From positions 1,736,001-1,800,000 of the forward strand of contig CP069418.1 of assembly GCA_017569305.1 (NCBI GenBank): DNA of 64,000 bases, in the 5' to 3' direction. This DNA comes from Clostridiales bacterium FE2011 (lineage in GTDB: Bacteria > Bacillota > Clostridia > Christensenellales > Aristaeellaceae). Positions 35,067 to 43,001 of the stretch are shown piece by piece; the stretch's first letter is position 1, and each line of letters begins with the position of its first letter. The position numbers and the translations under genes were made by a program. A model generated the notes under the pieces. The model was given only the letters and a program-made list of their open reading frames with translations. It was not told where the DNA came from and made no database searches.

Positions 35067-35297
35067 TCAGTCGCAGGTATAGCCCGGCTTCACATACAGT
35101 TCCTGGCCGGCGGTCGTGATTTTCTGGTCCCAGACCTGGGCTTTCCAGTCTTCCTGGGGCACTTCACGGATGGTTACGGAAACGCTGGAAAGGTTACATC
35201 CCAGGGCGGCCGCGACGTCTTCCGCGATCTTTTCCGCGCACTTCTGCTTGACTTCCTCTGTTCTTCCGGGATAGCAGTTGATTTCAACATGGGGCAT
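35067..35297 (-). CDS. 4-oxalocrotonate tautomerase-like protein
   Basis: A 76-residue tautomerase-superfamily protein. After removal of Met, Pro-1 (MPHVEI) would be the catalytic base. The motifs GRTEEVKQKCAEKIAEDV and SSVSVTIREVP fit the 4-OT fold. It may interconvert enol and keto acids, possibly linked to the neighbouring flavoprotein that acts on unsaturated acids, though that is only inference. AAAGGAGGAAG lies seven bases upstream. Confidence 0.85.
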   Translation of the reverse strand: MPHVEINCYPGRTEEVKQKCAEKIAEDVAAALGCNLSSVSVTIREVPQEDWKAQVWDQKITTAGQELYVKPGYTCD

Positions 35298-35326
35298 GGG
35301 CAGCTTCCTCCTTTGAATGGATGGTT

Positions 35327-35908
35327 TTATTGCGGGATAGTCTTTTCCACATGGTTCAGCTCTTTGATGCCGAGCAGTTTTTCCCCTTCGAAAGTCAGTT
35401 CCGTGATATACGGCATCCAGCTGACAATCCGGAGGAAATCCTGCAGGCCGAAGCTGCGGTTATAGTAATTCAGGATGGTGCTGAGGGCTGTTCCGTGGGT
35501 ACCGATGACGACAGTTTGTCCGGCATATTCCCGAAGCACGTCCCGCAGGGCTTCCATATTCCGTTCCTGTACGGAACCGAGACACTCGCCGTTTGCTTCC
35601 GCCCAGGAGAAATCCGCCCACCGTCTGGCCAGGGAGTCGGAGCTGAAGTCTCCGCATTCCCGTTCCCGGAACCGTTCGTCCGTCCGGATATCCATGTGCC
35701 GCAGTTCCGCCGTGGGACGGATGGTATCCATGCTTCGCTTATAGGGACTGCTCAGGAAGGCGTCGATTTTCCGGTCGCGGAGGGTTTCTGCCACGATCTT
35801 CCGGTCTTCCAGACCCGCGTCTGAAAGGGGCCGGTTCCGGTCGTCGCTGCCGTACACGGATTGGGCATGGCGGACGAAGATGACGGTGGTGCGGGTTTCG
35901 GAATTCAT
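35327..35908 (-). CDS. Histidine phosphatase family protein
   Basis: A 193-residue phosphoglycerate-mutase-like phosphatase. The catalytic RHAQS motif is at residues about 10-14 and the second His motif GTHGTALS near 135. The ATG at 35908 is preferred since the upstream in-frame ATG (35956) lies inside the preceding gene and would add 16 unrelated residues. Members dephosphorylate small metabolites; the substrate here is unknown. It is co-directional and near-overlapping with the DUF3267 gene. Confidence 0.9.
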   Translation of the reverse strand: MNSETRTTVIFVRHAQSVYGSDDRNRPLSDAGLEDRKIVAETLRDRKIDAFLSSPYKRSMDTIRPTAELRHMDIRTDERFRERECGDFSSDSLARRWADFSWAEANGECLGSVQERNMEALRDVLREYAGQTVVIGTHGTALSTILNYYNRSFGLQDFLRIVSWMPYITELTFEGEKLLGIKELNHVEKTIPQ

Positions 35909-35916
35909 AATGCGGA

Positions 35917-36456
35917 TCAGCTCCGTTTCATACCGGTTTTGTAGTATCCCCTGCAAAACACGGAATCATTCGGTTTGAGCAGGATCAGCGGAGAATTGAT
36001 GATATCGGAGGACGCGATAATCGCGTTGCTCCAGGCAATATACAGGAGCCAGGGCCGGCAGGTTCCTGTGTTCAGCAGCAGGAGAGCTGCCGGAACGACG
36101 GTCAGCATAAGGAGGGGCAGGGTCATATAAAGCCAGAACCGGCCTTTGGACATTTTCGCATTGGTATTCATCCAGAAGAAGAGTCCGGAATGGCTCAGGT
36201 AAATATCCCCGATCCGGTAAATCACCAGGATGTGCAGCAGTTCATGCACCAGGAAAACCAGCACAAAAACCGGAATCCGGAGCAAATAGGGAACCCCTTT
36301 CATTCCGCCGGTGACGAAAAACAGAACAGTCAGCAGGGCCATCAGTCCGTAGGCGAAAAACATATAGTGTTTCCTGAACCAGTCGTTCCGGATGAAAGGC
36401 CGGTACTCATTGTAATCAATGTCAGCCTGGGGCGGAGTCTTAACCCAGTATATCAT
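35917..36456 (-). CDS. DUF3267 membrane metalloprotease-like protein
   Basis: A 179-residue membrane protein with four to five hydrophobic segments and HELLH (residues about 90-94), the HExxH zinc signature of the DUF3267 putative peptidase family. AAAAGGAGGTTTG precedes the ATG. Function unknown; it may be an intramembrane or membrane-associated protease. It is part of a minus-strand run with the Nudix and histidine phosphatase genes. Confidence 0.85.
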   Translation of the reverse strand: MIYWVKTPPQADIDYNEYRPFIRNDWFRKHYMFFAYGLMALLTVLFFVTGGMKGVPYLLRIPVFVLVFLVHELLHILVIYRIGDIYLSHSGLFFWMNTNAKMSKGRFWLYMTLPLLMLTVVPAALLLLNTGTCRPWLLYIAWSNAIIASSDIINSPLILLKPNDSVFCRGYYKTGMKRS

Positions 36457-36486
36457 ATGGCAAACCTCCTTTTCAGGGAAAATCAG

Positions 36487-37032
36487 TCAGCTCCGGTAAA
36501 ACTCGAGAGCGAACAGGATAGCCAGCATGGAAACGCCGCAATGGGTTTCGTTTTTCCGCAGCATTTCCCGTACCTGTTCCACAGGCATCCAGACCTTTGA
36601 GGCGACCTCATCCGTATCCCGGATGCTGCCTTCCGTATCCACCCGGGCGGCAAACACATGGCAGAGGCAGTCTGACATGCCGTTGGCCGGATTCTGGGAG
36701 CAGAGGAAGGTCAGGTCCTTCAGGGTACAGCCGGTTTCTTCCATGGCTTCCCGGCGGGCCGCGTCTTCCTTGCTTTCACCGTCTTCGATCTTTCCGGCGG
36801 GGATTTCCCATTCCAGCCGGCCGACAGTATATCTTTTTTCCCGGATCATCAGGATCTCATCTTTCTCATTGAAGATCACGATGCTGACAGCCTCTTTGGG
36901 ATAATGGACCTGGTGGTATTTTTCGATAATATACCCGCTGGGCAGCCTCACCTTATCCGCATAAAGGCAGACGTAGTCGCTTTCGTAAATGACATTCCGT
37001 TCCAGCCGTTCCGGGAGTGTATTCTGATCCAT
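36487..37032 (-). CDS. Nudix hydrolase (ADP-ribose pyrophosphatase type)
   Basis: A 181-residue enzyme. The Nudix box reads G-x5-E-x7-REAMEETG (residues about 80-102), preceded by GRLEWEIPAGKI typical of ADP-ribose pyrophosphatases. It cleaves nucleoside diphosphate derivatives such as ADP-ribose. The start has ACGGAGAAACC upstream. Its position between a PTS-like permease and DUF3267 gives no pathway hint. Confidence 0.9.
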   Translation of the reverse strand: MDQNTLPERLERNVIYESDYVCLYADKVRLPSGYIIEKYHQVHYPKEAVSIVIFNEKDEILMIREKRYTVGRLEWEIPAGKIEDGESKEDAARREAMEETGCTLKDLTFLCSQNPANGMSDCLCHVFAARVDTEGSIRDTDEVASKVWMPVEQVREMLRKNETHCGVSMLAILFALEFYRS

Positions 37033-37060
37033 AGGTTTCTCCGTTTCAGTTTCAGGATAA

Positions 37061-38140
37061 TCAGATCTTCAGGTCCCCGTCCTTGACCCAGCCGGCTTTC
37101 CGGACAAAGAAGTGAATGATCAGGGAGAGTACAGCGGGAAGCACCAGGCAGATGAGGACCAGGCCGAGCCAGTCCATTCCGGTGATGGCTTCCTTTGTGC
37201 CGGCGGCAATATCATTGAGCCAGCCGGTATAGACGCCCAGGGGACCCACCAGGCCGCAGGTGCCCATGCCGGAAGAGATGGGAGCGCCGTTCATTTCCAT
37301 CCGGAAGACGCAGGTGGCGATGGGACCGGTGATGGCGGAGGCCAGGGTAGGCGCGATCCAGATCCGGGGATTCTTCACGATGTTGCCCATCTGGAGCATG
37401 GAGGTGCCGAGACCCTGGGAAACCAGGCCGCCGACTTTGTTTTCTTTAAAGGAGATGACCGCGAAGCCGATCATCTGCGCGCAGCAGCCGGCAACCGCCG
37501 CGCCGCCGGCCAGACCGGTCAGCAGCAGCGCCGCGCAGATGGCCGCGGAAGAAATGGGAAGCGTCAGGGCGACGCCCACGATTACGGAAACCAGGATACC
37601 CATCAGGAAGGGCTGCAGTTCGGTCGCCCACTTAATAACGTTGCCGATGGACATGGCAGCTTGACCGAGGGCAGGCGCAATCAGCCAGGACAGGAGCACG
37701 CCGACAGCAATGGTCACAAGGGGAGTCACCAGGATATCGATTTTGGTTTCCTTGGAGACGGCCTTGCCGAATTCAGCGGCGATGATGGCGATAAAGAGGA
37801 CAGCCAGCGGTCCGCCGGCGCCGCCAAGCGTGTCAGCTGCAAAACCGACGGTTGTCATGGAGAAAAGCACCAGCGGAGGGCACTGCAGCGCGTAGCCGAT
37901 GGCGATGGCCATAGCGGCTCCGCTCATGGCCTGGGGCAGGCTGGCAATCGTGTAGGTTTTTATACCGATCGTCGCTACAGGCTGATTCAGGAAATCAATA
38001 TGCAGCTGCTGGGCAAAAGTATTAATGATCGTACCGATCAGCAGGGAGCAGAACAGACCCTGTGCCATGGCGCCCAGGGCGTCAATGCCGTAGCGCTTCA
38101 GTGAGATGACGATGTTTTTCCTCTTCAGAAAGGCTTTCAT
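37061..38140 (-). CDS. PTS EIIC-type membrane permease (PTS_EIIC_2 family)
   Basis: A 359-residue membrane protein with about nine to ten hydrophobic segments rich in Gly and Ala. Segments such as TTVGFAADTLGGAGGPLAV, GCCAQMIGFAVISFKENK and NGAPISSGMGTCGLVGPLG resemble the PTS_EIIC_2 (PF13303) family. No EIIA, EIIB or HPr domain is fused or adjacent, so it may be a phosphotransfer-independent transporter. The ATG is preceded by GGAGGAAG. A small hairpin lies in the 127-bp leader. Confidence 0.82.
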   Translation of the reverse strand: MKAFLKRKNIVISLKRYGIDALGAMAQGLFCSLLIGTIINTFAQQLHIDFLNQPVATIGIKTYTIASLPQAMSGAAMAIAIGYALQCPPLVLFSMTTVGFAADTLGGAGGPLAVLFIAIIAAEFGKAVSKETKIDILVTPLVTIAVGVLLSWLIAPALGQAAMSIGNVIKWATELQPFLMGILVSVIVGVALTLPISSAAICAALLLTGLAGGAAVAGCCAQMIGFAVISFKENKVGGLVSQGLGTSMLQMGNIVKNPRIWIAPTLASAITGPIATCVFRMEMNGAPISSGMGTCGLVGPLGVYTGWLNDIAAGTKEAITGMDWLGLVLICLVLPAVLSLIIHFFVRKAGWVKDGDLKI

Positions 38141-38267
38141 TCTTCTTCCTCCGTGGCACGATGCGTGCCGTAAACAATATTACAAGGGAAGATTATAATG
38201 ATCTTCCCTCATAATATCCAGAGTATTTATCCGGTTGTTACTATAAATACACAGGAAATGCCGTGTT

Positions 38268-39149
38268 TTATTTCACCGCGGTAATGACGGCATTGGCAAA
38301 CCAGTCCCCGTGATAGGGGATCAGGTCCGCTTCCTCGCCTTCCGCGATGCCTTCATAGCTGAAAGTGTCGGAAGCGGTTGAGAAGTACTTGCGATGCAGC
38401 GCCAGGACGTCTTCCTGCACCAGGTTCCGGGCGAAGGCTTTTTGATTCATCGTTTCCAGTATTTTTTCAATTTCCCGGAAACCAGGGGTTTCCGGGTTCA
38501 TATAGGCGGTGGCATGAACCAGGGCCGCACCTTTTTTCAGGATGCGGGCGGCTTCAGCGATCCCGGATTCAAACAGGGAACCCATGTTCAGGAAACCGCT
38601 GAAAGAGCATGCCATGTCCAGGCTGTCCGGTTTGAAGGGAAGGTTTGTGGCGTCGCAGGCGATATAGCTGACCTTCAGGTGCCGGGCTTTTTCCGCGAAT
38701 TTCAGCCGGTCATACATCAGTACTGTAAAGCTGAGGTCCGCTGAAATGATATGCACATCGCTGCCGGCGTTTTCAATCATCCTTGAAAGCAGCATCCCCC
38801 GGCCGGAGGCGATATCCAGAAGGAAACCCTGCTTCAGCTTTGCTGTTTCCGCAGCGGTGTCTTTCAGGAATTTATGCAGGATGTTCCGCTGGTTTTCCGT
38901 TTTCTTTTCCTCCAGCGCCCGGTCCAGTTCTTCATAGCTCATCTCCTGGTAGTAGTCGCTCCAGGTATTGCCGTCCTCCTGCTCGGCGGAACCCATGTTG
39001 AGGACGCCCTTGTGGATGGGATACCGGTGGCCTGATTCACATTCAATCCAGCCTTCGGTGATCTCCTCATTTTCCATCTCCGAGGGGAAACAGGTGAAAT
39101 TCTTTTTGCAGCAGGGGCAGGACAGAAGCGGGACGATTTCTTTGAACAT
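38268..39149 (-). CDS. SAM-dependent methyltransferase with Trm112-like zinc motif
   Basis: A 293-residue protein. The N terminus has CPCCKKNF and a later CESGHRYPIHKGVLNM, a Trm112/RlmA-like zinc-binding element. The methyltransferase core has motif I LLDIASGRG (about 110) and further Rossmann motifs (SADLSF, ACDATNLPFKPDSLD). The target may be rRNA, tRNA or a small molecule; RlmA-like arrangement suggests RNA but this is inference. Confidence 0.85.
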   Translation of the reverse strand: MFKEIVPLLSCPCCKKNFTCFPSEMENEEITEGWIECESGHRYPIHKGVLNMGSAEQEDGNTWSDYYQEMSYEELDRALEEKKTENQRNILHKFLKDTAAETAKLKQGFLLDIASGRGMLLSRMIENAGSDVHIISADLSFTVLMYDRLKFAEKARHLKVSYIACDATNLPFKPDSLDMACSFSGFLNMGSLFESGIAEAARILKKGAALVHATAYMNPETPGFREIEKILETMNQKAFARNLVQEDVLALHRKYFSTASDTFSYEGIAEGEEADLIPYHGDWFANAVITAVK

Positions 39150-39166
39150 CGATACTTTTTCCTTTC

Positions 39167-39961
39167 TTACATTTTTGCTGCTGCCAGGATCATATCCGGC
39201 AGGATTTTCAGGCGGCCGATATCATATCTGCGCTGCTCTTCCTCCGTGCGGCCTACCAGGGCGGCGCCGGTGGCGGAGTTGTCGGATACAACCAGCAGCG
39301 CCACGCTGTCAATCTCCAGCAGGTCGGCCATCAGGTAGAAGGAGGCGGTTTCCATCTCAATCAGGTCCGTATCAAAGGCGCGGATCTCATCCAGGTGATA
39401 GTATTCCAGCGCGATGGAAGCGGTGCAGAATACGGAGGCCTTTTTGATTTCATATCCCTTCGTCCGGCCTTCTTCGATCACCCGGTCAATAAACTGCATA
39501 TCCGGTTCCACCCGCTCAAAAGGCACATAATCCCGGAGGGATTCCTTCAGGTAGGTGTGCGCGTTACCTCCGGCAATCGAGAAGGAGGGCGTGCACACAT
39601 CTCCCACCTCGATGTGGGCCTTCAGCGCGCCCACCGCGCCGATGAAGATCATCTTCCGGAACTTCAGCTCCGCGCAGACCGCAATGTGGTCAATCAGGTT
39701 GGAATCGGAGGAGGCGATTTTGATCCAGGCGATTTTCAGGCCGTCCTTTTCCACCAGGTATCCGGCAATATAGGAACCTTCCTTCAGGGTGGTCACGGTG
39801 CAGTACTCGTCCATCTTCAGTTTCCAGGGCGTGAAACTGGGCGCGACCACCAGCGCGTCATATTCGACACTGCTGTCCAGGCCAAAGGCAAGCATTGCCA
39901 TCTGATCGGAGTTATAGCGGTGCATATGGTCCAGGATCCGGGTCATTTTCTCTTTCATCAC
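39167..39961 (-). CDS. Nucleoside phosphorylase family protein
   Basis: A 264-residue PNP/UDP phosphorylase-superfamily enzyme. The motifs IGAVGALKAHIEVGDVCTP (about 100), DLIEMETASFYLMA (about 200) and VVSDNSATG fit phosphorolysis of a nucleoside or 5'-modified nucleoside. It lies 17 bp upstream of the methyltransferase and is probably co-transcribed. The substrate cannot be told; purine nucleosides and MTA/SAH-like substrates are possible. Two adjacent starts (39961 and 39958) are possible. Confidence 0.85.
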   Translation of the reverse strand: MMKEKMTRILDHMHRYNSDQMAMLAFGLDSSVEYDALVVAPSFTPWKLKMDEYCTVTTLKEGSYIAGYLVEKDGLKIAWIKIASSDSNLIDHIAVCAELKFRKMIFIGAVGALKAHIEVGDVCTPSFSIAGGNAHTYLKESLRDYVPFERVEPDMQFIDRVIEEGRTKGYEIKKASVFCTASIALEYYHLDEIRAFDTDLIEMETASFYLMADLLEIDSVALLVVSDNSATGAALVGRTEEEQRRYDIGRLKILPDMILAAAKM

Positions 39962-40065
39962 TGTGTCCGCCTTTGTTTCAGATGTGTGGATATTGAGAGA
40001 AAGTATAAAAGTTGTTCATGGATATGTCAATTACGGGGAGAAGATTTATGCAAAAGGCCGGGTGT

Positions 40066-40968
40066 TTACTCGGCCATGATGAACTGATCCAGGGCCTTGC
40101 TGATTTCCGCGGCATATCCCCGCATGGTATGCCCGCCGTCAGGAATCGGGAGGAAGGTGCAGTCCGGAATGCGGCGGCTCCACTGCTCCGCGGCCTCAAA
40201 GGAAGCCAGTTTGTCATCCTTTGCATGGATGATCAGCACAGGAACCCGGGCTTTTTCCAGGTTATAATCCTCAAAGTGCCCGGCTTTTGCGCCGTTGACA
40301 ACACGGGAATCGAACAGGATTCCCTCTTTCCGGTCTGCGATGGGCAGGATCGTCCGGACGGTATCCCCGTCCATTCCCATCAGCGGCTCAAACAGCGGAC
40401 TGAACAGCCACATGCAGAAATCGTTGCATACGATGGCCGGCGGGCCGCTGATGCCGGACTTCTTTTCAGAAGCCTCTTCATTGGGATAACCGGAACAGTA
40501 GAGGATCAGACCTTTGCACCGCTCAGGATGGGCAAGGGCCATCCGGATGGCGACGGTGCCGCCGGCGCTGGTTCCGAGCATGTAGGCTTTTTCGATCCCG
40601 AGCGCGTCCAGCAGCTCCACATAGGCTTCCACCTGCAGGTCGACAGAGGCGTTTTCCGGGAGATCGCTTCCCGGATAGCCGAACCGGGAGGGCGCGATGA
40701 CCCTGCAGGAATCCGTTTTGTCCTTCAGCACGTCAAAACCCTGGTCATATCCGCCGCAGATGCCGTGGCAGACCAGGACCGGCGCGCCGGTGCCTTCATC
40801 GATATAGCTGATTTTTCCCTGGGTGGACTGAAAGGTCTTTGCTTTTTCCTGATAGACGGCAAACCGTGCTTTCGCTGTATTGATCACCGACAGGTAATTC
40901 AGCCCGAGGATATCAATCAGGCCGATCACTGCGATGAGAATCACAATCCATTTTTTTCTTCTTTTCAT
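40066..40968 (-). CDS. Membrane-anchored alpha/beta hydrolase
   Basis: A 300-residue hydrolase with an N-terminal membrane anchor (residues 7-26, VILIAVIGLIDILGL). The catalytic triad is visible: Ser in GTSAGG (about 133), Asp in HAKDDKLA and His in DGGHTMRG near the C terminus; the oxyanion HG is in VCHGICGG. Esterase, lipase or related activity is likely; the true substrate is unknown. It is oriented with the neighbouring minus-strand genes. Confidence 0.9.
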   Translation of the reverse strand: MKRRKKWIVILIAVIGLIDILGLNYLSVINTAKARFAVYQEKAKTFQSTQGKISYIDEGTGAPVLVCHGICGGYDQGFDVLKDKTDSCRVIAPSRFGYPGSDLPENASVDLQVEAYVELLDALGIEKAYMLGTSAGGTVAIRMALAHPERCKGLILYCSGYPNEEASEKKSGISGPPAIVCNDFCMWLFSPLFEPLMGMDGDTVRTILPIADRKEGILFDSRVVNGAKAGHFEDYNLEKARVPVLIIHAKDDKLASFEAAEQWSRRIPDCTFLPIPDGGHTMRGYAAEISKALDQFIMAE

Positions 40969-41015
40969 CTGCTGAAACTCCTGTTATTCTCCGGTTTCGG
41001 TACAGAGCAGAAAGA

Positions 41016-41051
41016 CCGGCCGGGATCCCCATTCTAGTGATCCGCGGCCGG
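41016..41051 (-). terminator. GC-rich hairpin after the phosphodiesterase-family gene
   Basis: CCGGCC-(G)GGATC paired with GATCC-(GC)GGCCGG around an 11-nt loop, with only a weak T-rich tail on the minus strand. Confidence 0.55.
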
Positions 41052-41119
41052 CCGAGTCAATGGATTTAATGAGATTCCAACGCAATTCCAAAGGAAGCTG
41101 CGGCTAATGAAAAATCACA

Positions 41120-42247
41120 TTAAGAATTCCTTTTATTCCCATTACAGTCAAAGAGGATCAGCGGCACAAGCACCTCGTCTTCCGTGACGCTGCCGTGCAT
41201 GGATTTCCAGTTCGGTCTCGGGGTCTGATCCTTGATGCAGATGGACAGGGTATCCGTGGCAATGGCTATATAATTGCCCAGCATGTCTTTAAACAGTTCC
41301 CGGGGTGCCGCGGTGCCGAACAGCTGCCGCTCAATCACTTCCTCCTTTGTCAGCAGCAGGAACTTTTCCCCGAACAGCCGGTTGAACTCCTTTTCAAAAA
41401 AGGCCTTCTTTTCTTCTTTGACAAAGAAATTGATCACCCGGGGCTCCAGGGAGGGGGTGCGGACCAGGCAGTCCATCAGTTCGGGATAGTCCGGCAGGGC
41501 GGCCAGATCCGTATCAATATGCCCGTGATCCGCCGTGACGATGATCAGGGTATCCTCCAGTTCACCGGCGAGCTCCTGCACGGCATTCTCCATGCTGACC
41601 AGGGCTTCATGTACCGGGGCAGACTTGCAGCCGTTGTCATGCAGCAGTCCGTCCGGCTCGTCCCAGTAGGCAAAGACGTATTTCCGGTCCGGTTCATCGC
41701 AGAGGGCTTTAATCCGGCGGCAGAACTCCTCAATGTTTCCGGGCGCGGGATCGTCATAGGGCGTCAGCCGGTACGCTTTGGTTCCGGCGTTGTTCAGCTT
41801 GTCCAGGACGTTCTCATAGGGTGTGAAGGTCAGGGGAACATTGAAGTCAGCCGCCGGTTTGTCTGTTCCCTGAATCAGGCTGAAAAAGACCGTCACGTTC
41901 TGGTCAATCTGGGGATAGTAGCAGTCCCAGCCGAGCCAGCAGTGCTCACAGGGCTGCAGTCCGGACTGGACAGAGGTGGTGGCCGCAACCGTAGTGGACA
42001 GGAAGACGGACTGATAGATGCCCGCCAGGTGGGACCTGAAGGGGCCGTCTGCTTTCAGGTGATGTTCCAGGATATGTTTTCCCATGCCGTCCAGCAGCAG
42101 GACGACGATGTTCCGGTAATCCCTGTCCAGGTATTTGTCCAGCAGGGGAAGCGTATCCCCCGCGGTGGGGGCGCCGAACTTCTTCAGGATGGAATTGGGT
42201 AGGTTGGCGGTACAGTTCTTGTAGTCTGGCCAGATCAGTTTTTTCAT
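41120..42247 (-). CDS. Alkaline-phosphatase-superfamily phosphodiesterase
   Basis: A 375-residue type I phosphodiesterase/nucleotide pyrophosphatase-like enzyme. Metal and nucleophile motifs are visible: LLLDGMG (first Asp, about 53), STTVAATTS with the Thr nucleophile (about 84-92), YWDEPDGLLHDNG and VTADHGHID (Asp-His, about 235), and a C-terminal MHGSV His. There is no signal peptide, so it is cytosolic. It lies 12 bp downstream of the unknown gene and is probably co-transcribed with it, placing it under the same attenuator candidate. Confidence 0.88.
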   Translation of the reverse strand: MKKLIWPDYKNCTANLPNSILKKFGAPTAGDTLPLLDKYLDRDYRNIVVLLLDGMGKHILEHHLKADGPFRSHLAGIYQSVFLSTTVAATTSVQSGLQPCEHCWLGWDCYYPQIDQNVTVFFSLIQGTDKPAADFNVPLTFTPYENVLDKLNNAGTKAYRLTPYDDPAPGNIEEFCRRIKALCDEPDRKYVFAYWDEPDGLLHDNGCKSAPVHEALVSMENAVQELAGELEDTLIIVTADHGHIDTDLAALPDYPELMDCLVRTPSLEPRVINFFVKEEKKAFFEKEFNRLFGEKFLLLTKEEVIERQLFGTAAPRELFKDMLGNYIAIATDTLSICIKDQTPRPNWKSMHGSVTEDEVLVPLILFDCNGNKRNS

Positions 42248-42259
42248 AACTTTATCCCC

Positions 42260-42664
42260 TTATATCTTTCGTGTCTGTATCGGTATGTCGTTCCGCGGGT
42301 TTTTGACCGCGATCTGGAAAGTATCCTCATAAATGATTTCTCCCGGAATATCGGTGCATTCCGAAAGATAAAGCTGAACCCCGTATTTGACAGCCATGTT
42401 CCGGTAGAAGGTCATTTCTTCCCAGATCCGGTTGCCATCCGGCGTATCTTTAAACCAGGTGATGGCTCCGTCCGGGTTGCCCTGATCATAGAAGGGCGGA
42501 ACGGGCAGGACGTCCTCAAAATACCGGCGGTTATTCCAGTATTCCTCCGTTTCTGCTTCTGATAATACACCCGCATCCACCAGTTTGCCTACAGTGGTGA
42601 AAATTCCCCTCGGCTGCTTTGTCAGCCAGGCCTGATCCGCAGTGTGCACCCGGTAATACCTCAT
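42260..42664 (-). CDS. Protein of unknown function
   Basis: A 134-residue soluble protein that I do not recognise. It is rich in aromatic residues (MRYYRVH, WFKDTPDG, WEEMTFY). The ATG at 42664 is chosen because AAGGAGGATG sits about eight bases upstream; an ATG within that ribosome site is too close. It is directly preceded by a small Tyr/His-rich ORF and a terminator that could regulate it, and directly followed by the phosphodiesterase gene. Confidence 0.75.
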   Translation of the reverse strand: MRYYRVHTADQAWLTKQPRGIFTTVGKLVDAGVLSEAETEEYWNNRRYFEDVLPVPPFYDQGNPDGAITWFKDTPDGNRIWEEMTFYRNMAVKYGVQLYLSECTDIPGEIIYEDTFQIAVKNPRNDIPIQTRKI

Positions 42665-42686
42665 GACGGTCATCCTCCTTATCATA

Positions 42687-42719
42687 TAAAAAACCGCTTA
42701 TCCGGCAAAGATAAGCGGT
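42687..42719 (-). terminator. Terminator/attenuator upstream of the unknown gene
   Basis: On the minus strand ACCGCTTATC-(TTTGCCG)-GATAAGCGGT then TTTTTT. Its loop and right arm contain GCCGGATA (42699-42706), complementary to a segment inside the upstream small ORF, so an alternative antiterminator pairing is possible. Confidence 0.85.
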
Positions 42720-42749
42720 CAGTTTATACGGAAATGTTCCTGAAGCCTG

Positions 42750-42857
42750 CTATGCTCTTCCTGCCGGATATGAATATACGAAAAAATCATCATACAGATA
42801 ATCCGCATGATCAGTATGATGCAGCGTATAAGAATATCCGGCGGTATTCCGGCTCAT
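42750..42857 (-). CDS. Small 35-residue ORF, candidate leader peptide
   Basis: ATG to TAG on the minus strand, 35 residues, with AAAGGAG eight bases upstream. The peptide holds six Tyr, three His and five Asp (core GYSYTLHHTDHADYLYDD). Codons 6-8 (GCCGGATAT, 42834-42842) and the later ATATCCGGC (42763-42771) are perfect 9-base complements, and the latter can also pair with GCCGGATA in the downstream terminator. This is the geometry of a transcription attenuator controlled by translation of the leader. It may alternatively be a genuine small protein. Confidence 0.65.
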   Translation of the reverse strand: MSRNTAGYSYTLHHTDHADYLYDDFFVYSYPAGRA

Positions 42858-42888
42858 GTGCAGGCTCCTTTCGGTTGATATTGTGGAG

Positions 42889-42917
42889 ATTATATGACGG
42901 CGCAGCACGTCTGTCAA
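42889..42917 (-). promoter_or_regulatory. Perfect consensus sigma-A promoter
   Basis: On the minus strand TTGACA (42912-42917), exactly 17 bp, TATAAT (42889-42894). The predicted start lies about 25 nt before the 35-residue ORF. It is the only fully consensus promoter I noticed in the window. Confidence 0.92.
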
Positions 42918-42951
42918 CTAAAGCTTTAAATTATTAAAGATAAAAGCATAC

Positions 42952-42984
42952 AAAAAGCCCGGCAGGCTGTAAAAGCCGCCGGGC
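42952..42984 (-). terminator. Terminator of pfp
   Basis: On the minus strand GCCCGGCGG paired with CCTGCCGGGC around a 9-nt loop (one bulged T), followed by five T. Confidence 0.9.
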
Positions 42985-43001
42985 AGTGTCTGTCAGATCA
43001 A

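Noticed and set aside
38184..38212. Riboswitch upstream of the PTS-like permease
   Set aside because: Only a simple 9-bp hairpin is seen; it matches no riboswitch class I know and may be a weak terminator of the methyltransferase gene.
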